This document shows, piece after piece, positions 10,646 through 22,000 of a stretch of DNA of 64,000 nt. A program made the translations under genes and the position numbers. Within the stretch, counting starts at the first letter, position 1. Each line of letters begins with the position of its first letter. This DNA comes from Loripinus fragilis. Its lineage: Eukaryota; Mollusca; Bivalvia; Lucinida; Lucinidae. The stretch spans positions 73,543,254 to 73,607,253 of the forward strand of contig OZ026518.1 in NCBI GenBank assembly GCA_964019695.1. Direction: 5' to 3'. The notes beneath the pieces are model-generated. The model did not search any database. It was not told where the DNA came from and was given only the letters and a program-made list of their open reading frames with translations.

Positions 10646-11427
10646 TAACTATTACTAGTGTGAATACAAACTACAACTTTGCCATTTGGCTTCCGCCTTA
10701 TAAAAAATAGACTAGAAATTGGAAACTGATTCTTATTATTTTGGGAAATTTTAAATGTAAATCAAGAAATTAGGGACCTATAATATTTGGTCCTATAGTT
10801 ACTTATAATAGCCCTTCAAGTGAGACACTGTTGTTGTTGGGGGGTTTTTTTTGCAATAATTATCATTTATCTAAAATGTGAATTTGAAATTCAATTGTAA
10901 ATATATATTTAAACTAAAAATTAAATTAAATTCTAGTTATATATAGAGTTTTGCTATTTCAAATACCAATAAAAACTTTCAGCCCGAAGTAACTTTTGTG
11001 CAAAATTAAAAAATAAAAAACTGTGTTACTTCAACATGTTCAAGTACAGTAGAAAATTCCCTGTCTCTTTTGGTCAGCCCTCTGATAACTATTCCGACTT
11101 TGTTGGTTGGCCATTGTCTTTGACAATTTCAAAATACTTTCTCATTGTTCTGGTATTTGAAGTATGTCGTTAAGAACAAATGTCTTGTGATGATCAGTCA
11201 GAACATCTGGTCACTATCCCAGGCACGTTATTAATCATACATACAGTTGGATCAATGTTTTTGTCCCAATCTTTGAATTGAACAAAAGGCCTCAATATAT
11301 ATATATAAGCATATGTGTGATTAACAGGCAATTTGATGATGGACGAGGATTCAGCTTGATACTAATTTTGGCTAGAATGAAATAGGAAGAATATACCCTG
11401 AAATATGATACTTACGGTAATTCTTAA

Positions 11428-11649
11428 CCTTTTACCCCATATGCAATATTTAGAAAATTGCATCATTTTCTATAAATAATTCAAATTTTCAAATATTTTC
11501 CAAAAAATATTTTTTACATTTCAATAGTTTTGAAAATATTATGGAAAACGGAACATTTGCTCCTGAGGAGCAAATGTTCCATTTTTCATAATATTTTTAA
11601 AAATCTTACATTTCAAAGGCGTCCGAAATTGCTTGTGTGGAGTAAAGGG
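11428..11649. mobile_element. TTAA-flanked MITE with central hairpin
   Basis: Flanked by TTAA at 11424-11427 and 11650-11653. The ends CCTTTTACCCCATATGCAAT and (reverse) CCCTTTACTCCACACAAGC are inverted repeats. The centre has a perfect stem GGAACATTTGCTCC/GGAGCAAATGTTCC extended by AATATTATGGAAAA. TTAA targets indicate a piggyBac-type mobiliser. Confidence 0.8.
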
Positions 11650-12188
11650 TTAATGCTATTGGTTCCCACGATAGCAGTCATCAGGGTACAAAAATTCCAC
11701 TCGTCCGCTGGTAATTACGAGTGAAATCTAGAAAGGACTAGGACGAGTGCTAATGGATGAGTGCTTTGGGAAGAACTATTTGTGGAAGTTATATTACATA
11801 TTATGTTCCTTATTGCATACACTTTTAAAGGACAAGTGCATGTGTTTGCAGGATTAGTGAAAATTGTAAGTCACTCGTCCTGCAGGACAAGTGCAATAAT
11901 GAAATATTTTTGTCCCCTCGACATCAAAAGTCACCATTATATTTATGGAAAGATTAAAAGTACATAATCTGGTTCTGAGGGCAGGACAATAAGCTCAATG
12001 CGATGACTGTACCGTCAAGTCGGAATATCGGTCTCCGGGTGCCAGCTGGCGTTTATATTTGATTTTCATAATAATCATCATCTGACTATGAGTCATTATG
12101 TAGGTAAGAAATTTCTTCAGGTGAAAAACAAAAAAAAAGTTTGTCAAATCAATAGTTCAAACATGACACCATAAGAAATATGACTGTA

Positions 12189-12619
12189 CAGTAAAGAGGC
12201 CCTGGAAGGATTTTTAGGGATACAGGGATATTGGCCAAACAATGCATGGGATACAGGGTATTTTTGTAAATATTTAAAGGGATACGGGATACTTGGATCA
12301 ATTTTAGGGATATGGGGATACAATGCTTTCTGAATTTTGGGGATATTTGCCATATCAGTTATATATTGTATATTTTTCAAAATAATTAAAGGGATATGGG
12401 ATACTGGGACCCCCCTTCCAGGGCCTCTCTCAAAAAGACCAAAAACTGGTTTTCAAGACCAATTATCCCTTAATGCAGGTCAAAAGTATTGCAGAATGCT
12501 CCAAGGGGAGCATTCTGCAATACTTTTGACCTTCATTACATGTAACATTAAGCTGTCATTTGTCATTAAGATCTTTGTTTAGTCTATTTTTGAGTGGCCG
12601 TTTTACACTGGTTTTACTG
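12189..12619. mobile_element. TA-type MITE copy 2, interrupted by another element
   Basis: The left end CAGTAAA at 12189 and right end ACACTGGTTTTACTG at 12619 match the 10125-10329 MITE. The inner sequence (CTTAATGCAGGTCAAAAGTA, palindromic GAATGCTCC/GGAGCATTC) is also shared. The element is split by 12196-12427. Confidence 0.75.
12196..12427. mobile_element. Insert with 14-bp inverted ends GAGGCCCTGGAAGG
   Basis: GAGGCCCTGGAAGG at the left and CCTTCCAGGGCCTC at the right form perfect 14-bp terminal repeats around 232 bp of GGGATAC(A/G)GGG-type degenerate repeats. It lies inside a TA-type MITE. About 20 bp of the host MITE are missing at the junction, so no target duplication is seen. Confidence 0.6.
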
Positions 12620-13061
12620 TGTTGTTGGTCAACTCTGTTAAATACTGGCTGCGTTTGCCAGTTATGCACCAGTCATTTGTAACAAACATTTTGGGAGGAA
12701 TTACAATGAACATTGTCCACTGTTTGTGATTAAACAAGCTGGGCCAGCATACAGTATTAACGTCAGCTTTAATTGGTAAGGAGCCAGGTAAAAAATAAGT
12801 TAATGACATTATTTGACGTCATTAAATGCATTTTGTAATAATGTGAGCCAAAAGGTAATATCATTACTTTGAAAAAACATATTACAAAACATATCCATGT
12901 CACCTTGACCATGTTGACATACTTCAAGCTATAGATAATAAAAACAAATCTTACAAAACAGAATGATTGAAAATTCATACGAGCTAGCCCTTTAACCTTT
13001 GTCAGGCTGATTATTTTATGAACTACATTCACAGCATTCCTCCCCCATGTTTTCCTTTTAA

Positions 13062-13270
13062 CCTCCTGAGGTTATATAACTTTTTCATGCTCAACTCAAC
13101 TGAGCACGAAATTTCAACTGCTCATTAACACTAAAAACTGACAAATAAAGAAGTTTCTTGCTTTTAGTCTCTCATATGTTGTATTTATCATGCTAATAAA
13201 TGTTAAAATGCCAACAATTGATGGCATTTTAAAATTCCATGCAGAGCTGAGTTGAGTATCACCTCGGGCC
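13062..13270. mobile_element. GAGGTTAT-type palindromic MITE, copy 1
   Basis: The left part CTGAGGTTATATAAC plus ATGCTCAACTCAACTGAGCA is mirrored, with decay, by GAGCTGAGTTGAGTATCACC and CTCGGGCC on the right. The internal AATGCCA/TGGCATT hairpin is shared with the copies at 54490, 57161 and 50281. Confidence 0.6.
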
Positions 13271-13300
13271 AGTTGTAGGCAATGCACTTTCAATATCAGT

Positions 13301-13371
13301 GGAGAACAGTGTAGATCCCTATCAGATGGCTTCTTCAGAAGCCAGCTGATCTTGATCTACATTGTTTTCCA
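13301..13371. repeat. Palindromic core AACAGTGTAGAT...GATCTACATTGTT
   Basis: Inverted arms around GGCTTCTTCAGAAGCC, with GATCAGCTGGCTTCT-type arms, match a palindrome family also seen at 14298, 15644, 19385, 21370 and 34556. Confidence 0.7.
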
Positions 13372-13384
13372 AAAAAAGACAAGA

Positions 13385-13706
13385 GGGCTCTTGGGCCCTG
13401 CGTCTATCACCTGAGAATGACTGTTTATAAAGGTATAGGAGAGCAAAGCTCCTCACAAAGTCCAGATACATGTTTGAATTTTGATAGATTAGCAGTTTCA
13501 TTAAGACTTGATATGGTTTATGTAGGATGTAGAACTTCAACAAGGGGCATAATTGGAACAAACTTGGTTGAGGTTCACAAGATCATGCTACAAACACAAC
13601 ATCAAGGCTTTAGGTCGAGCGGTTTCAGACCCAGGGGCATTACTCTATTGAACTTGTCTGATAATGGGGAATAATTCCTTTGTGTATGGGCTCAGGTGAG
13701 CTAAAA
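13385..13706. repeat. Interspersed repeat bounded by CACCTGAG / CTCAGGTGAGC
   Basis: Starts AGGGCTCTTGGGCCCTGCG followed by CACCTGAGAATGAC and ends TATGGGCTCAGGTGAGCTAA, i.e. short inverted CACCTGAG ends. The class is unknown. Internal open frames are uninterpretable. Confidence 0.45.
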
Positions 13707-13878
13707 AAATCAGGTTTAGCAGGACAAGGGTTAATACTGTATTAATCCTAGATATTGCCTTTTTCCATTAGAAAAATGGTTAAAGAGGGTGTTGGATGGG
13801 GAAGTGGGGAGGGAGTGGAGTGGGAGATTTTAAAGCTGTTCAATATCTTGTTCTCTCTCTGTATTTTGTTCTAGAAAT

Positions 13879-13968
13879 CTGTCTGTCTGTCTGCTTGTCT
13901 GTCTGTCTGTATGCACCTGTCTATCTGTCCACCTGTCTGTCTGTCCACCTGTTTGTCTGTCCACCTGT
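13879..13968. repeat. (CTGT)n / CCACCTGT microsatellite
   Basis: Runs of CTGT interrupted by TCCACCTGT units over about 90 bp. Confidence 0.9.
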
Positions 13969-14297
13969 CCTTCCGACTGATTTTTTATGATTACAAAGTC
14001 ATGCTCTAGAAATATCTGTGTCCTCTTATTTCAAATGATTACGCAGTCATGTTCCAGAACACTCTACCTGGATTTCCGATTTTATAACCAGATTTAAAAT
14101 TTGCATACAGGTGATATTGCAAATATAGTCGTAAGACTGGCCACTTTGATTACACATCAAAATGCTTGAAGGAATACTCTCGATTAGCTATAAATAGAAT
14201 ATGACAACCTTTCACCTTTTCAATCAGATTATAACCATAAATATGTAAAGTCAGCTAAGCCATTTGTACTGCCGACCACAGATATACATTTTTTTAA

Positions 14298-14370
14298 AAC
14301 AGTGCAGTTCCAGATTAGCTGGCTTAATCCGAAGAACCAGCTGATCGGGATCCACACTGTTTACCATGCT
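14298..14370. repeat. Palindromic core (AGCTGGCTTAATCCG type)
   Basis: CAGTGCAGTTCCAGATTAGCT pattern mirrored by CAGCTGATCGGGATCCACAC; a diverged copy of the 13301 palindrome family. Confidence 0.55.
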
Positions 14371-14481
14371 GCCAGAAAAAAGTAATCATGCAACTGAATA
14401 GTCTATAAAAATCAAACTTGGATGTCCCAATATCAACACTTTGTATGCTGGGTAATATTACATGTTTTTTGTTGTAATTAA

Positions 14482-14660
14482 CTTTTTCGAAAAAATTCTT
14501 TCAGCAATACCGTCAGAGTGTCAAGCAGTTTGGATCCAGATCAGGCCCGACATCTGTCGGGCCTGATCTGGGTCCAAACTGTTTGCAAAGCTTATCATGA
14601 TCAGCAGACGACACTAGCAGGTGAAATTATTTATTCAGCAGGACAAATGCTTATCTCCCG
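14482..14660. mobile_element. piggyBac-type palindromic MITE
   Basis: TTAA at 14478-14481 precedes a MITE whose core 14526-14584 is almost perfectly palindromic: TCCAGATCAGGCCCGACA / TGTCGGGCCTGATCTGG. GTCAGAGTGTCAAGCAG lies to the left and ATCAGCAGACGACACTAGCA to the right. The right boundary is uncertain. Confidence 0.65.
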
Positions 14661-15089
14661 ACAAAAGCTTAAAATAGTGGGATTTTGTCCATGTCATCAA
14701 TGTTTGAAATAAACAGAAACTACAAACAAATATTATCATTTTTGCTTTAAGAATATTTGTGATATCTCCATAAAATTGCCTCAGTGAGGCAATTGAGGCA
14801 ATTCTTAAAGTTAACCAAAATGTAGGTTTTTATGCGGATGAAAAAAAATAGTAAGAAAAATCTACCATTTTTCAACTGATCTGAGTCTTTGTACAGTAAT
14901 GGCAATCTATTTTTAGAACCTAACGTAAACAATCCATAAGCTTTTGGAATATCGAACTTTATGACAAAAGATTTGCATAATGGCCGGGGATAGGGATTAC
15001 CGTAAAATTTACATAAATGACAGAAGAATTAGAAAACTTATTTTTAGATAATTGTCTTGCAAAAATGTGAGCAATCTCATGAGACAACC

Positions 15090-15220
15090 AGAGGCAAGTT
15101 CAATAATGCGAGCGCTCTCGGGCGCTCGTTGTACTGATATCCGGCTTTACACATTATGAATAAAGATAGGTACCAATCAACGAGCGCTCGGCGAGCACTC
15201 GCATTATTGAACTCGCCTCT
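15090..15220. mobile_element. 131-bp MITE with ~43-bp inverted repeats
   Basis: AGAGGCAAGTTCAATAATGC with GAGCGCTC boxes at 15090-15132 mirrors CGAGCGCTCGGCGAGCACTC and GCATTATTGAACTCGCCTCT at 15178-15220, with a few mismatches. A 45-bp unique middle separates the arms. Confidence 0.85.
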
Positions 15221-15401
15221 GAACTCTTTGCATGCTTGGCATTTTCTTTTCTCATGCCTTTGTTGTCGTCTGCTATCTTTTTTCAAAAATAACTTTTTCA
15301 AAAAATTCTTTCATGAATACTAGTATCAGCAGGGATTAAGCTAGAGGGTGACTAGGGCGAAATAGTCACCCTAGGGGCAGAAATTTCACCCTAAATGGGA
15401 C

Positions 15402-15955
15402 TAGAGCTGCAACAATTCTCTGAAATCGTATCGTATCACGATACGTTTTCTGACGATATGCGTATCGTATTATGAGGTCATCTCATGATACGCTAACGAT
15501 ATAGCACTTGGTGTAATATATAATAGAAATGAATTTTAAATGTTTTTGTACAAAAGGAATGTTACCATTTTCCCTTTTAATTGTTCTGCTTTAATCAGTT
15601 AACCCTTTTCCATGCTAAACACTTGATATATCCTGTTTTGAAACAATGTAGAACAAGATCAGCTGGCTTTTAAGAATCCTGCTGATCTTAATCTACACAG
15701 TTTTCGGCTCTGCTTGTAAATCCATGCTAATAATTGAAATATTTTAAAAGAATTTGATAAAACTGGGGAAGAGTGTAGTACATAAAAACATCCAGCATGA
15801 CAAAGGTTAATATTTAAGTATTTACTTCTCATAATTTCATAGATCTATGTTGTTTCTAAGGTTCTAAAGTTGTCAAAAATATATCGCGATACGTATCGTA
15901 TGGCAAAATCATGATACGTATCATATCGTGAAGTAACTGTATCGTTGCAGCCCTA
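15402..15955. mobile_element. hAT-type MITE with perfect 8-bp target duplication
   Basis: Ends TAGAGCTGCAAC and GTTGCAGCCCTA are inverted repeats flanked by AATGGGAC at 15394-15401 and 15956-15963. An 8-bp duplication and TAGRGCTGCAAC ends are diagnostic of hAT. Subterminal regions are packed with CGTATCGTATCACGATACG-like palindromes, likely transposase-binding clusters. A palindrome of another family sits inside at 15644-15714. There is no transposase. Confidence 0.9.
15644..15714. repeat. Palindromic core nested in the hAT MITE
   Basis: AGATCAGCTGGCTTTTAAGA / TCCTGCTGATCTTAATCTACA arms; the same family as 13301. Nesting shows it inserted after the hAT element, or was carried by it. Confidence 0.6.
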
Positions 15956-16244
15956 AATGGGACCCAGAGAGAAGTGGGAGTCTCCCTAAAAAACAATTAG
16001 GGAGACTCATTTTCATTCTGTCACCACAAACACAAGCTGTGGTGACAATCTACTACCACTGCATCCTATTTCTCCTTCCATTAAATGGCAATAGTATGTG
16101 TAATGGCTAATTTGAAACTGACAGAAAATGCCATAATTTTGTGTTATAACTTCTCCCTATCTGACTGACACTTCTCCCTACTTTTCCTGGAGGGAGATGT
16201 AACTTCTTCCTACTGTCACTGTCCAGCTTGAACCTTGATCAGAT

Positions 16245-16346
16245 TGTCAAAAGGTTTGGACCCAGATTAGGACCAACATATTGTCAGTCCTAATGCACTG
16301 TTTGCAAAGGCTATCAGCAGACGACAAGTCACCGCAAGCAATGAAA
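16245..16346. mobile_element. piggyBac-type palindromic MITE, fragment
   Basis: GTTTGGACCCAGATTAGGAC is followed by a decayed mirror (TGTCAGTCCTAATGCACTGT), ATCAGCAGACGAC, and an end GAAAGAGTTAA that supplies the TTAA. Confidence 0.55.
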
Positions 16347-16659
16347 GAGTTAAAAATATGCTTATAAGCTTCTGCAAGTGCAAACTTTCAAAAATTTTGA
16401 ACCCGAGAAATTCAAATCTTTCCTACAAAAATTTAAATCTTCAAGTTTAATGTCAATTGTCTTTAGATAAACTGAAACTTAACGAGAGGTCTTTCAGTAT
16501 TTTGAAGCTGACTTTCCTCAAGAATCATGAATTCAGGAATAATCCTGAAAACTTTCACTCATGTGATCAGATGAATTCAGCATACATGTACCTGATCACA
16601 ATCTAAAAATGCTTTCTACTGATGCTTACATATTTTCAAAATTCTTAGCATAAGATTAT

Positions 16660-16790
16660 AATTATTTTTTTGCCGATCATTTTAAAAAATAAATTTTTGG
16701 TGCTCAAAAGAACAGTCCTTTTGAGTACCAACAACATATGTTTTGGTTAAAAACAAAAAAAATAGTTTTCAATTACGCTCTCTTATCTGG
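16660..16790. mobile_element. AAAAGAACCGTCTC palindromic MITE, copy 1 (loop deleted)
   Basis: TGCTCAAAAGAACAGTCCTT and TTGAGTACC form the hairpin with a shortened tip. CAACATATGTTTTGGTTAA and CAATTACGCTCTCTTATCT on the right match the family end. Confidence 0.7.
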
Positions 16791-17227
16791 AGGCATGTGA
16801 TACATGCATCCAGAGGGGGGACAGGGGGTCCAAATAGGTGGCTAAATATATCAACATCACTCACAATTGATTAACAGTTACACATGTACAGCCTTCTTCA
16901 AATCATCTTGCACATTTCTTCCTTCTTTTTTTTTCATCATAATTCTCTCAATACGAAAATGAGGGAATTTCAATATCCATTCCAAAAGACTGGGCCAGGT
17001 TTTGATGTTTATTCTAGGGTGGGTGATGTGGTAATTTCCCACATTTTCTTAAAAAAGAAATCCCCCATTATTCCGAGAAAATATATAGAGAAATATTACA
17101 GGGTTCACACAGGCAAGGCAATGTTAAATTCAAGCGCTTTTCAAGGACTTTATATGACACTCCTACAGTTTTCAAGGAATATGTGTTTATGAAAATAATA
17201 AAAAATACTGATTTACACTTTATAACT

Positions 17228-17433
17228 TGATTGTTTGTTTGTTTGATTTGATTCTTTACATCCCAGTCATCAATTTTTCAGTTATGTCGAGACGGGTCTT
17301 CCTGGGTTGAACCAGTACTAAGCAAGGATAAATGTGTCTTGCTCAAGGACACAACACAGTGATGCCGGTGAGGCTCAAACCCGGGGCCCCTCTGTCTCGA
17401 GTCAAGCTCTCTACCAATGAGCCACTGTGGTCC
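17228..17433 (-). mobile_element. tRNA-derived SINE (family 1), copy 1
   Basis: On the minus strand: a tRNA-like head with box A (TGGCTCATTGGTAGAGAGCT) and box B (GGGTTTGAGCC), a conserved middle CTTGAGCAAGACACATTTAT, CCAGGAAGACCCGTC, and a GATTGATGACTGGGATG-like tail ending in (CAAA)n. It lies in sequence left of CHERP exon 2. Confidence 0.8.
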
Positions 17434-18036
17434 CTACACTTCATAACTAAACTCTGCAAAACACTTGGACTAGACTGAGATACTGGAGATATTAGAATTA
17501 AAAATAAGCATGCTGCACCAAATGAAGGCATAACAATTTTATCCATGTACTGAATTTGGCCTCAATGAGCAGGGCACAAGGGCCTGTATCCTATTTTTTT
17601 ACGGGTATGTATATTGTGATACAGGGAAAAGTCTTAGAGAAAATAGTAAAATTTATTTGAAGTACTCTTCAAGGCCTCGTTTGAATATTTAGGATAAATA
17701 TGGTGATAAGATATGTGTGTAAGTATATGAGGACATAGGGTAAATATGGTATTAGTTACATGTACAATGGTAAATACATATATGTGTACTATATTGAATA
17801 AGTAATATATGTCAGATATATGTACATGTAATCTTGTTTTGTTGTATATTTATTGCTGATGTAACAAAATTTATAAATTATCTACAATCAATCATATCAT
17901 TATCATGCATTCACAGACTCAAGATCAAAGAAACATGGTATGTTGGAATATTTTGTTTTTACCTTCCTTTTACTTTAATTTCAAAATTAATAAGATCACA
18001 GCTGCAGATAAAAATGACTTTTTACATCTCCTTTTT

Positions 18037-18795
18037 TTGTTTTGATGTGGTTTAACGTCCCAGTTAACAGCTATGGTCATGTCGGGACTAGGGATGTAAC
18101 AATACATCGGACTATCGATATATCGCAGTAGTTACCTAGGCAATGTTACTGCATCGATAGGAAAGTGGCAATTTCAATGTCTTTTCACTATAGCAATAGT
18201 TTCAATAGTTTTAGACCAAGGGATTTTCAAAAAGGAAGTTAAATGGCAAAAGGACATATAGGTTGTTGCATCCCATGCATTTCAGCAAGGTAAGTGGACT
18301 TTGACAATATTCTGAAATTTTTCTGTTGTTTCCATACGAAAATTGGTACCCGTATGTGCAGAAAAGTCCTACTGTATTCTTAATATTTTCCTTCAAACAA
18401 GCATAAATGTTTCAGACAAGAATATCACAATAGTATTGCAATGGTAGTCCACAATAGTAATAGTATCACAATGGTACTTCCTGCAATGTCAATACTATCG
18501 CAATAGTCAGATTTGGCCGCAATAGTCACCCCTAGTCGGGACAGTCAGTTATCCTAACCACACTTTTTTCCCAGGCAAGCTTAGACAAAGTGGTTAATAA
18601 CCAGTATTCAGTGCACATACTTTCGCTTGTAACTCACATCAACCCTTCTTGAATCAGCGGAAGGAGGAGAATGACCGTAGAAAATATTTTACGATAAATC
18701 TCCACGAAAGTATAGGGCTGGGCTGGATTCGAACTCACAACCCCTGGATCAGCCATCAGACTCGCTCTGATTGTTCTACCGATCCCGGCACTTGT
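18037..18795 (-). mobile_element. Longer tRNA-derived SINE (family 2), split by a hAT MITE
   Basis: The tRNA-like head on the minus strand lies at about 18790-18700 (box B GAGTTCGAATCCAGCCCAG). The body runs to 18543 and the tail continues at 18088-18037 (CATGACCATAGCTGTTAACT, GGGACGTTAAACCACATC). The two halves are separated precisely by the 18089-18534 hAT element and its 8-bp duplication. Confidence 0.7.
18089..18534. mobile_element. hAT-type MITE with perfect 8-bp target duplication
   Basis: Flanked by GTCGGGAC at 18081-18088 and 18535-18542. Ends TAGGGATGTAAC and GTCACCCCTA are imperfect inverted repeats. The inside has repeated (C/G)CAATAGT/ACTATTG words. No coding capacity; it is inserted in a SINE. 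Confidence 0.85.
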
Positions 18796-18872
18796 ACAAG
18801 ATCAACTTATTGGCACAAAGCTGAATGCTACTTTTAATACATAGGGGCTCTAAGCTGAAAACTGCTACTTAC

Positions 18873-19043
18873 TTGCTTGCTCTGTTTGCACTTTATACTG
18901 GTAGTAAATGTAGTTTTCTCCTCCGAACAAAAATGAAAATTTGGGATTATCTTGTTGCTTCTGCTTGGTCATCTGCTCAAACTCTGGTCCATTTCTTGCA
19001 ACAAAGTTGGCAAGTTTATCAATTATATTTTTTAGTTCAGCAT
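18873..19043 (-). CDS. CHERP: CHERP coding exon 2 (SURP module)
   Basis: 171 bp, acceptor TTTTTTTCAG ending at 19044 and donor GTAAGT at 18872-18867. It encodes the whole SURP core (IIDKLANFVARNGPEFE, KFSFLFGG). An open frame runs on past both splice sites for a few codons, which is readthrough and not exon. Confidence 0.92.
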
Positions 19044-22000
19044 CTGAAAAAAATACAAACAGCATTCATTACCCAGCTTGACTGGCTCCAGTCCTTAAAA
19101 CAATTTTTCATCAATGTGTCATATCATATACTTGTAGCCAGTCTAACTCTGATGGCTCTGTTTTAAAACTGGAGCCAGTCTATTACCCAGCCTTCTCATT
19201 AAACACAAGGTTTAGGTTAAAATAGGAAATACTTGTGTTACCTATCAGGGATCACATTTAGCACTTGCTAACTTACTAAATGCTAGTAGTTTTCTCAAAG
19301 TAGAAATTGCCATCACTTGCAATTTTTAGCATGTGGAAAGGAGTCACTCACATATCAACCATATGATGCAAACAGCATAACTTGTATGGCAAACAGTGTA
19401 TTATTTCCTGATCAGCCAGCTTCTTCAGAGCTGGCTGATCTGGATCAACACTGTTCGCAAGGAAACCTGAATATAGGTTCAGAAAGCAGAAAATGCTAAA
19501 TTGGTTGTGTCTATCAATTAATGCTGTGTACATGTACATGTTAATTGAATTTGTTCAATTTTCTAATTTGCAATGTTACTATCATAGCTCCAGATAAGGC
19601 TGCGTATTGCGTATTTACGCAATTTCTTGGACCTGAAAACGCAATTAAATTCACTTCTCTGCGTACAAAAACGCAATAAAAATCCTCGATACTCAAATCC
19701 GAACTTTTTCGTAGCGTATGACGCTATAGTATTCAGTTTGCGCTTGTTGTTTTTCGCATCACAAGCTGTTGTTCGGTACAAATTTATACACGGCGGGGCG
19801 CCGAATCTAGTTAAATAAATTGTAAACCAGTCCAGGAGTATTCTAATCGCTGTTTTGCAATACCCAATATTTACAAGATTACGACATTCATCTCGCTTTA
19901 CAATAACAATGGCGTAACGTGGGCGAAAATGCCCCAGAGGAATTGAATAATATCATATCGTAACTGACTCTAATACCGCGTTGGTGGTTCAAAGAATCAT
20001 TTAAGGTGACTTGAAAGATACGTTAGATTTTCCAAATAAGTTGCAAATAGCGATCTCAGATATACTAATATTGCCAGTGTGCTTTCTGAAAGTGAAACCG
20101 AAAGTAAACAAAAAAAATCAGGAGAAACAATGCCCGCTTTCATTGCTTATTTGCTTTCAGATGGATACCCAATACAAAAACTTGAAATACCCAATTTAAA
20201 ATTTGAAATACCCAATTAAGCCAAAAAGAGGTGGGTAAATACCCAATTGCCTCCAATCCTTATTTGGAGCTATGTACTATGAAAAATAGTTCTAACATTT
20301 TCAGTAAAAAGCAAGTTGATCAGGATCTTTAGCAAGTGAGAAAAATAGCCACTCGCTATTTTTAGCAAGTGGTTAAAAATTTAAAATTTGAAACCCCGCC
20401 TATTACATGTCCAGATTTTTTTTAGAAATTTGCCCACTCGCTGGGTGTAGGAATTTTCGCACATGCATCCAACCTGGAACTAGGATCTTAATACATGTAT
20501 ATCCATTTTACAAACCTTCTCATGTATCTTGCAAAGCATCAGGAAGTCTAGGCACATTGAATGAAATATTGTCTAAGGACGAACCAGCAAGAGTATTACC
20601 GTAGTTTCTTATGAGTGGCAGGGGCCATGCTGAATCAACTAAAAAAAAACCTGCTAGTGATCGTCTGCTGGCAACCTTTGCAAACAGTTTGGACCAAGAC
20701 CAGGCCCAACAGCAAAGAGCCTGATCTGGATCTGTTTGAGACTGACTCTTATGGTGATTCTGAAATAATGCTAAAAAATGAAAGTAAAGCTGTATGCTAT
20801 GATCTGCCAGTAAAGCCATTGAAAAAGAGAAAAAAAAGACTACAAAACAAACAATCAAGCATACAAAGTGGTAAAAACACACATGTGAATTCTCCCTGAT
20901 CAGGAAAGGAGACATTTCACCAACAAGACAGTTCACCAACATGCATTTTGAAGACAGTTCACTGACAGAATTGAAGACAGTTCACCCACATAATTGAAGA
21001 CAGTTCACTGGCAAATATTATATTGTATTAATGGAATGTCATAATTTTAACCATTTATTGATGTTAGAATGAACAAAGGCCTTTAATATATAAAGCTCAT
21101 TAAGCTACATATTTGCTATTGCACTGTAACCTACAATCTGAGAAGATTACTACCCTTACAGTGGAAGAAGATTATACATGCATACTACTGCCAGGGGTGT
21201 GGAAATAGTAATTTTTTCTACTTGTCCATGGACAAGTAAATGGCCATTATGTACTAGTCCAAAGAAAATTTTACTTGTCCGATAGTACAGATTAGCTTAT
21301 ACCTTTCTGTGCTTAAACAATTTACACTTTCGAGAACAGCATGAAACCATGCAGAAATCAACTCTCTTGTAAACAGTGTATATCTAGATCAGCTGGCTTC
21401 TGAAGAAGCCAGCTGATCAGGATCCACACTGTTTTCAATGCAACATGTGAATAATCAAAATATGAAATATAAATTTTTATTAACTTTATCAGCATGCCCA
21501 TTCACGTACTGCAGTACGTAATTCACGCACAGAAATGGCCATGCACACACTAATCATTTGGTACCTACGTGCAAAAACGTAGAGTAATTTTGTGCACGCA
21601 TAACCAGTGATCGTTGTGCGTGAATCTCATGAAATTTTCAAGAAAACAAGTCCAGTTTTTTTAGAACTATCGGCTCAGATTTATCACTGACTGGTATCTA
21701 TCATTCAGTATGATAAAGTGAATCTCGGGCCACAGTCAACCATGCTTCTATTAAAGTCAATATTGATTGGTTGTCTATAATTACTGAACCAATCAGTGTT
21801 ACGCTTACATATGCAATGTTAAGTGGACAGGCAAAATCGAAAGTACAGATGTGTGTTAGAAGAAAACTTGATAAATTGCTTGACACGTTTCAGAGCTTTA
21901 AATTAAATATAGGAGTAACACAATCTTAGAGGTATGTGACATTTTGCTGTATTCTATTTTTCAAAAATCATCTAACATTCTGAAGAAGAGGGTGATCTGG

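Noticed and set aside
18825..19166. 113-codon plus frame over CHERP exon 2
   Set aside because: The antisense shadow of the SURP exon and of the 9-bp-duplication element.
20520..20942. 140-codon minus frame in CHERP intron 1
   Set aside because: Runs through a MITE core and low-complexity sequence; no domain, no splice support.
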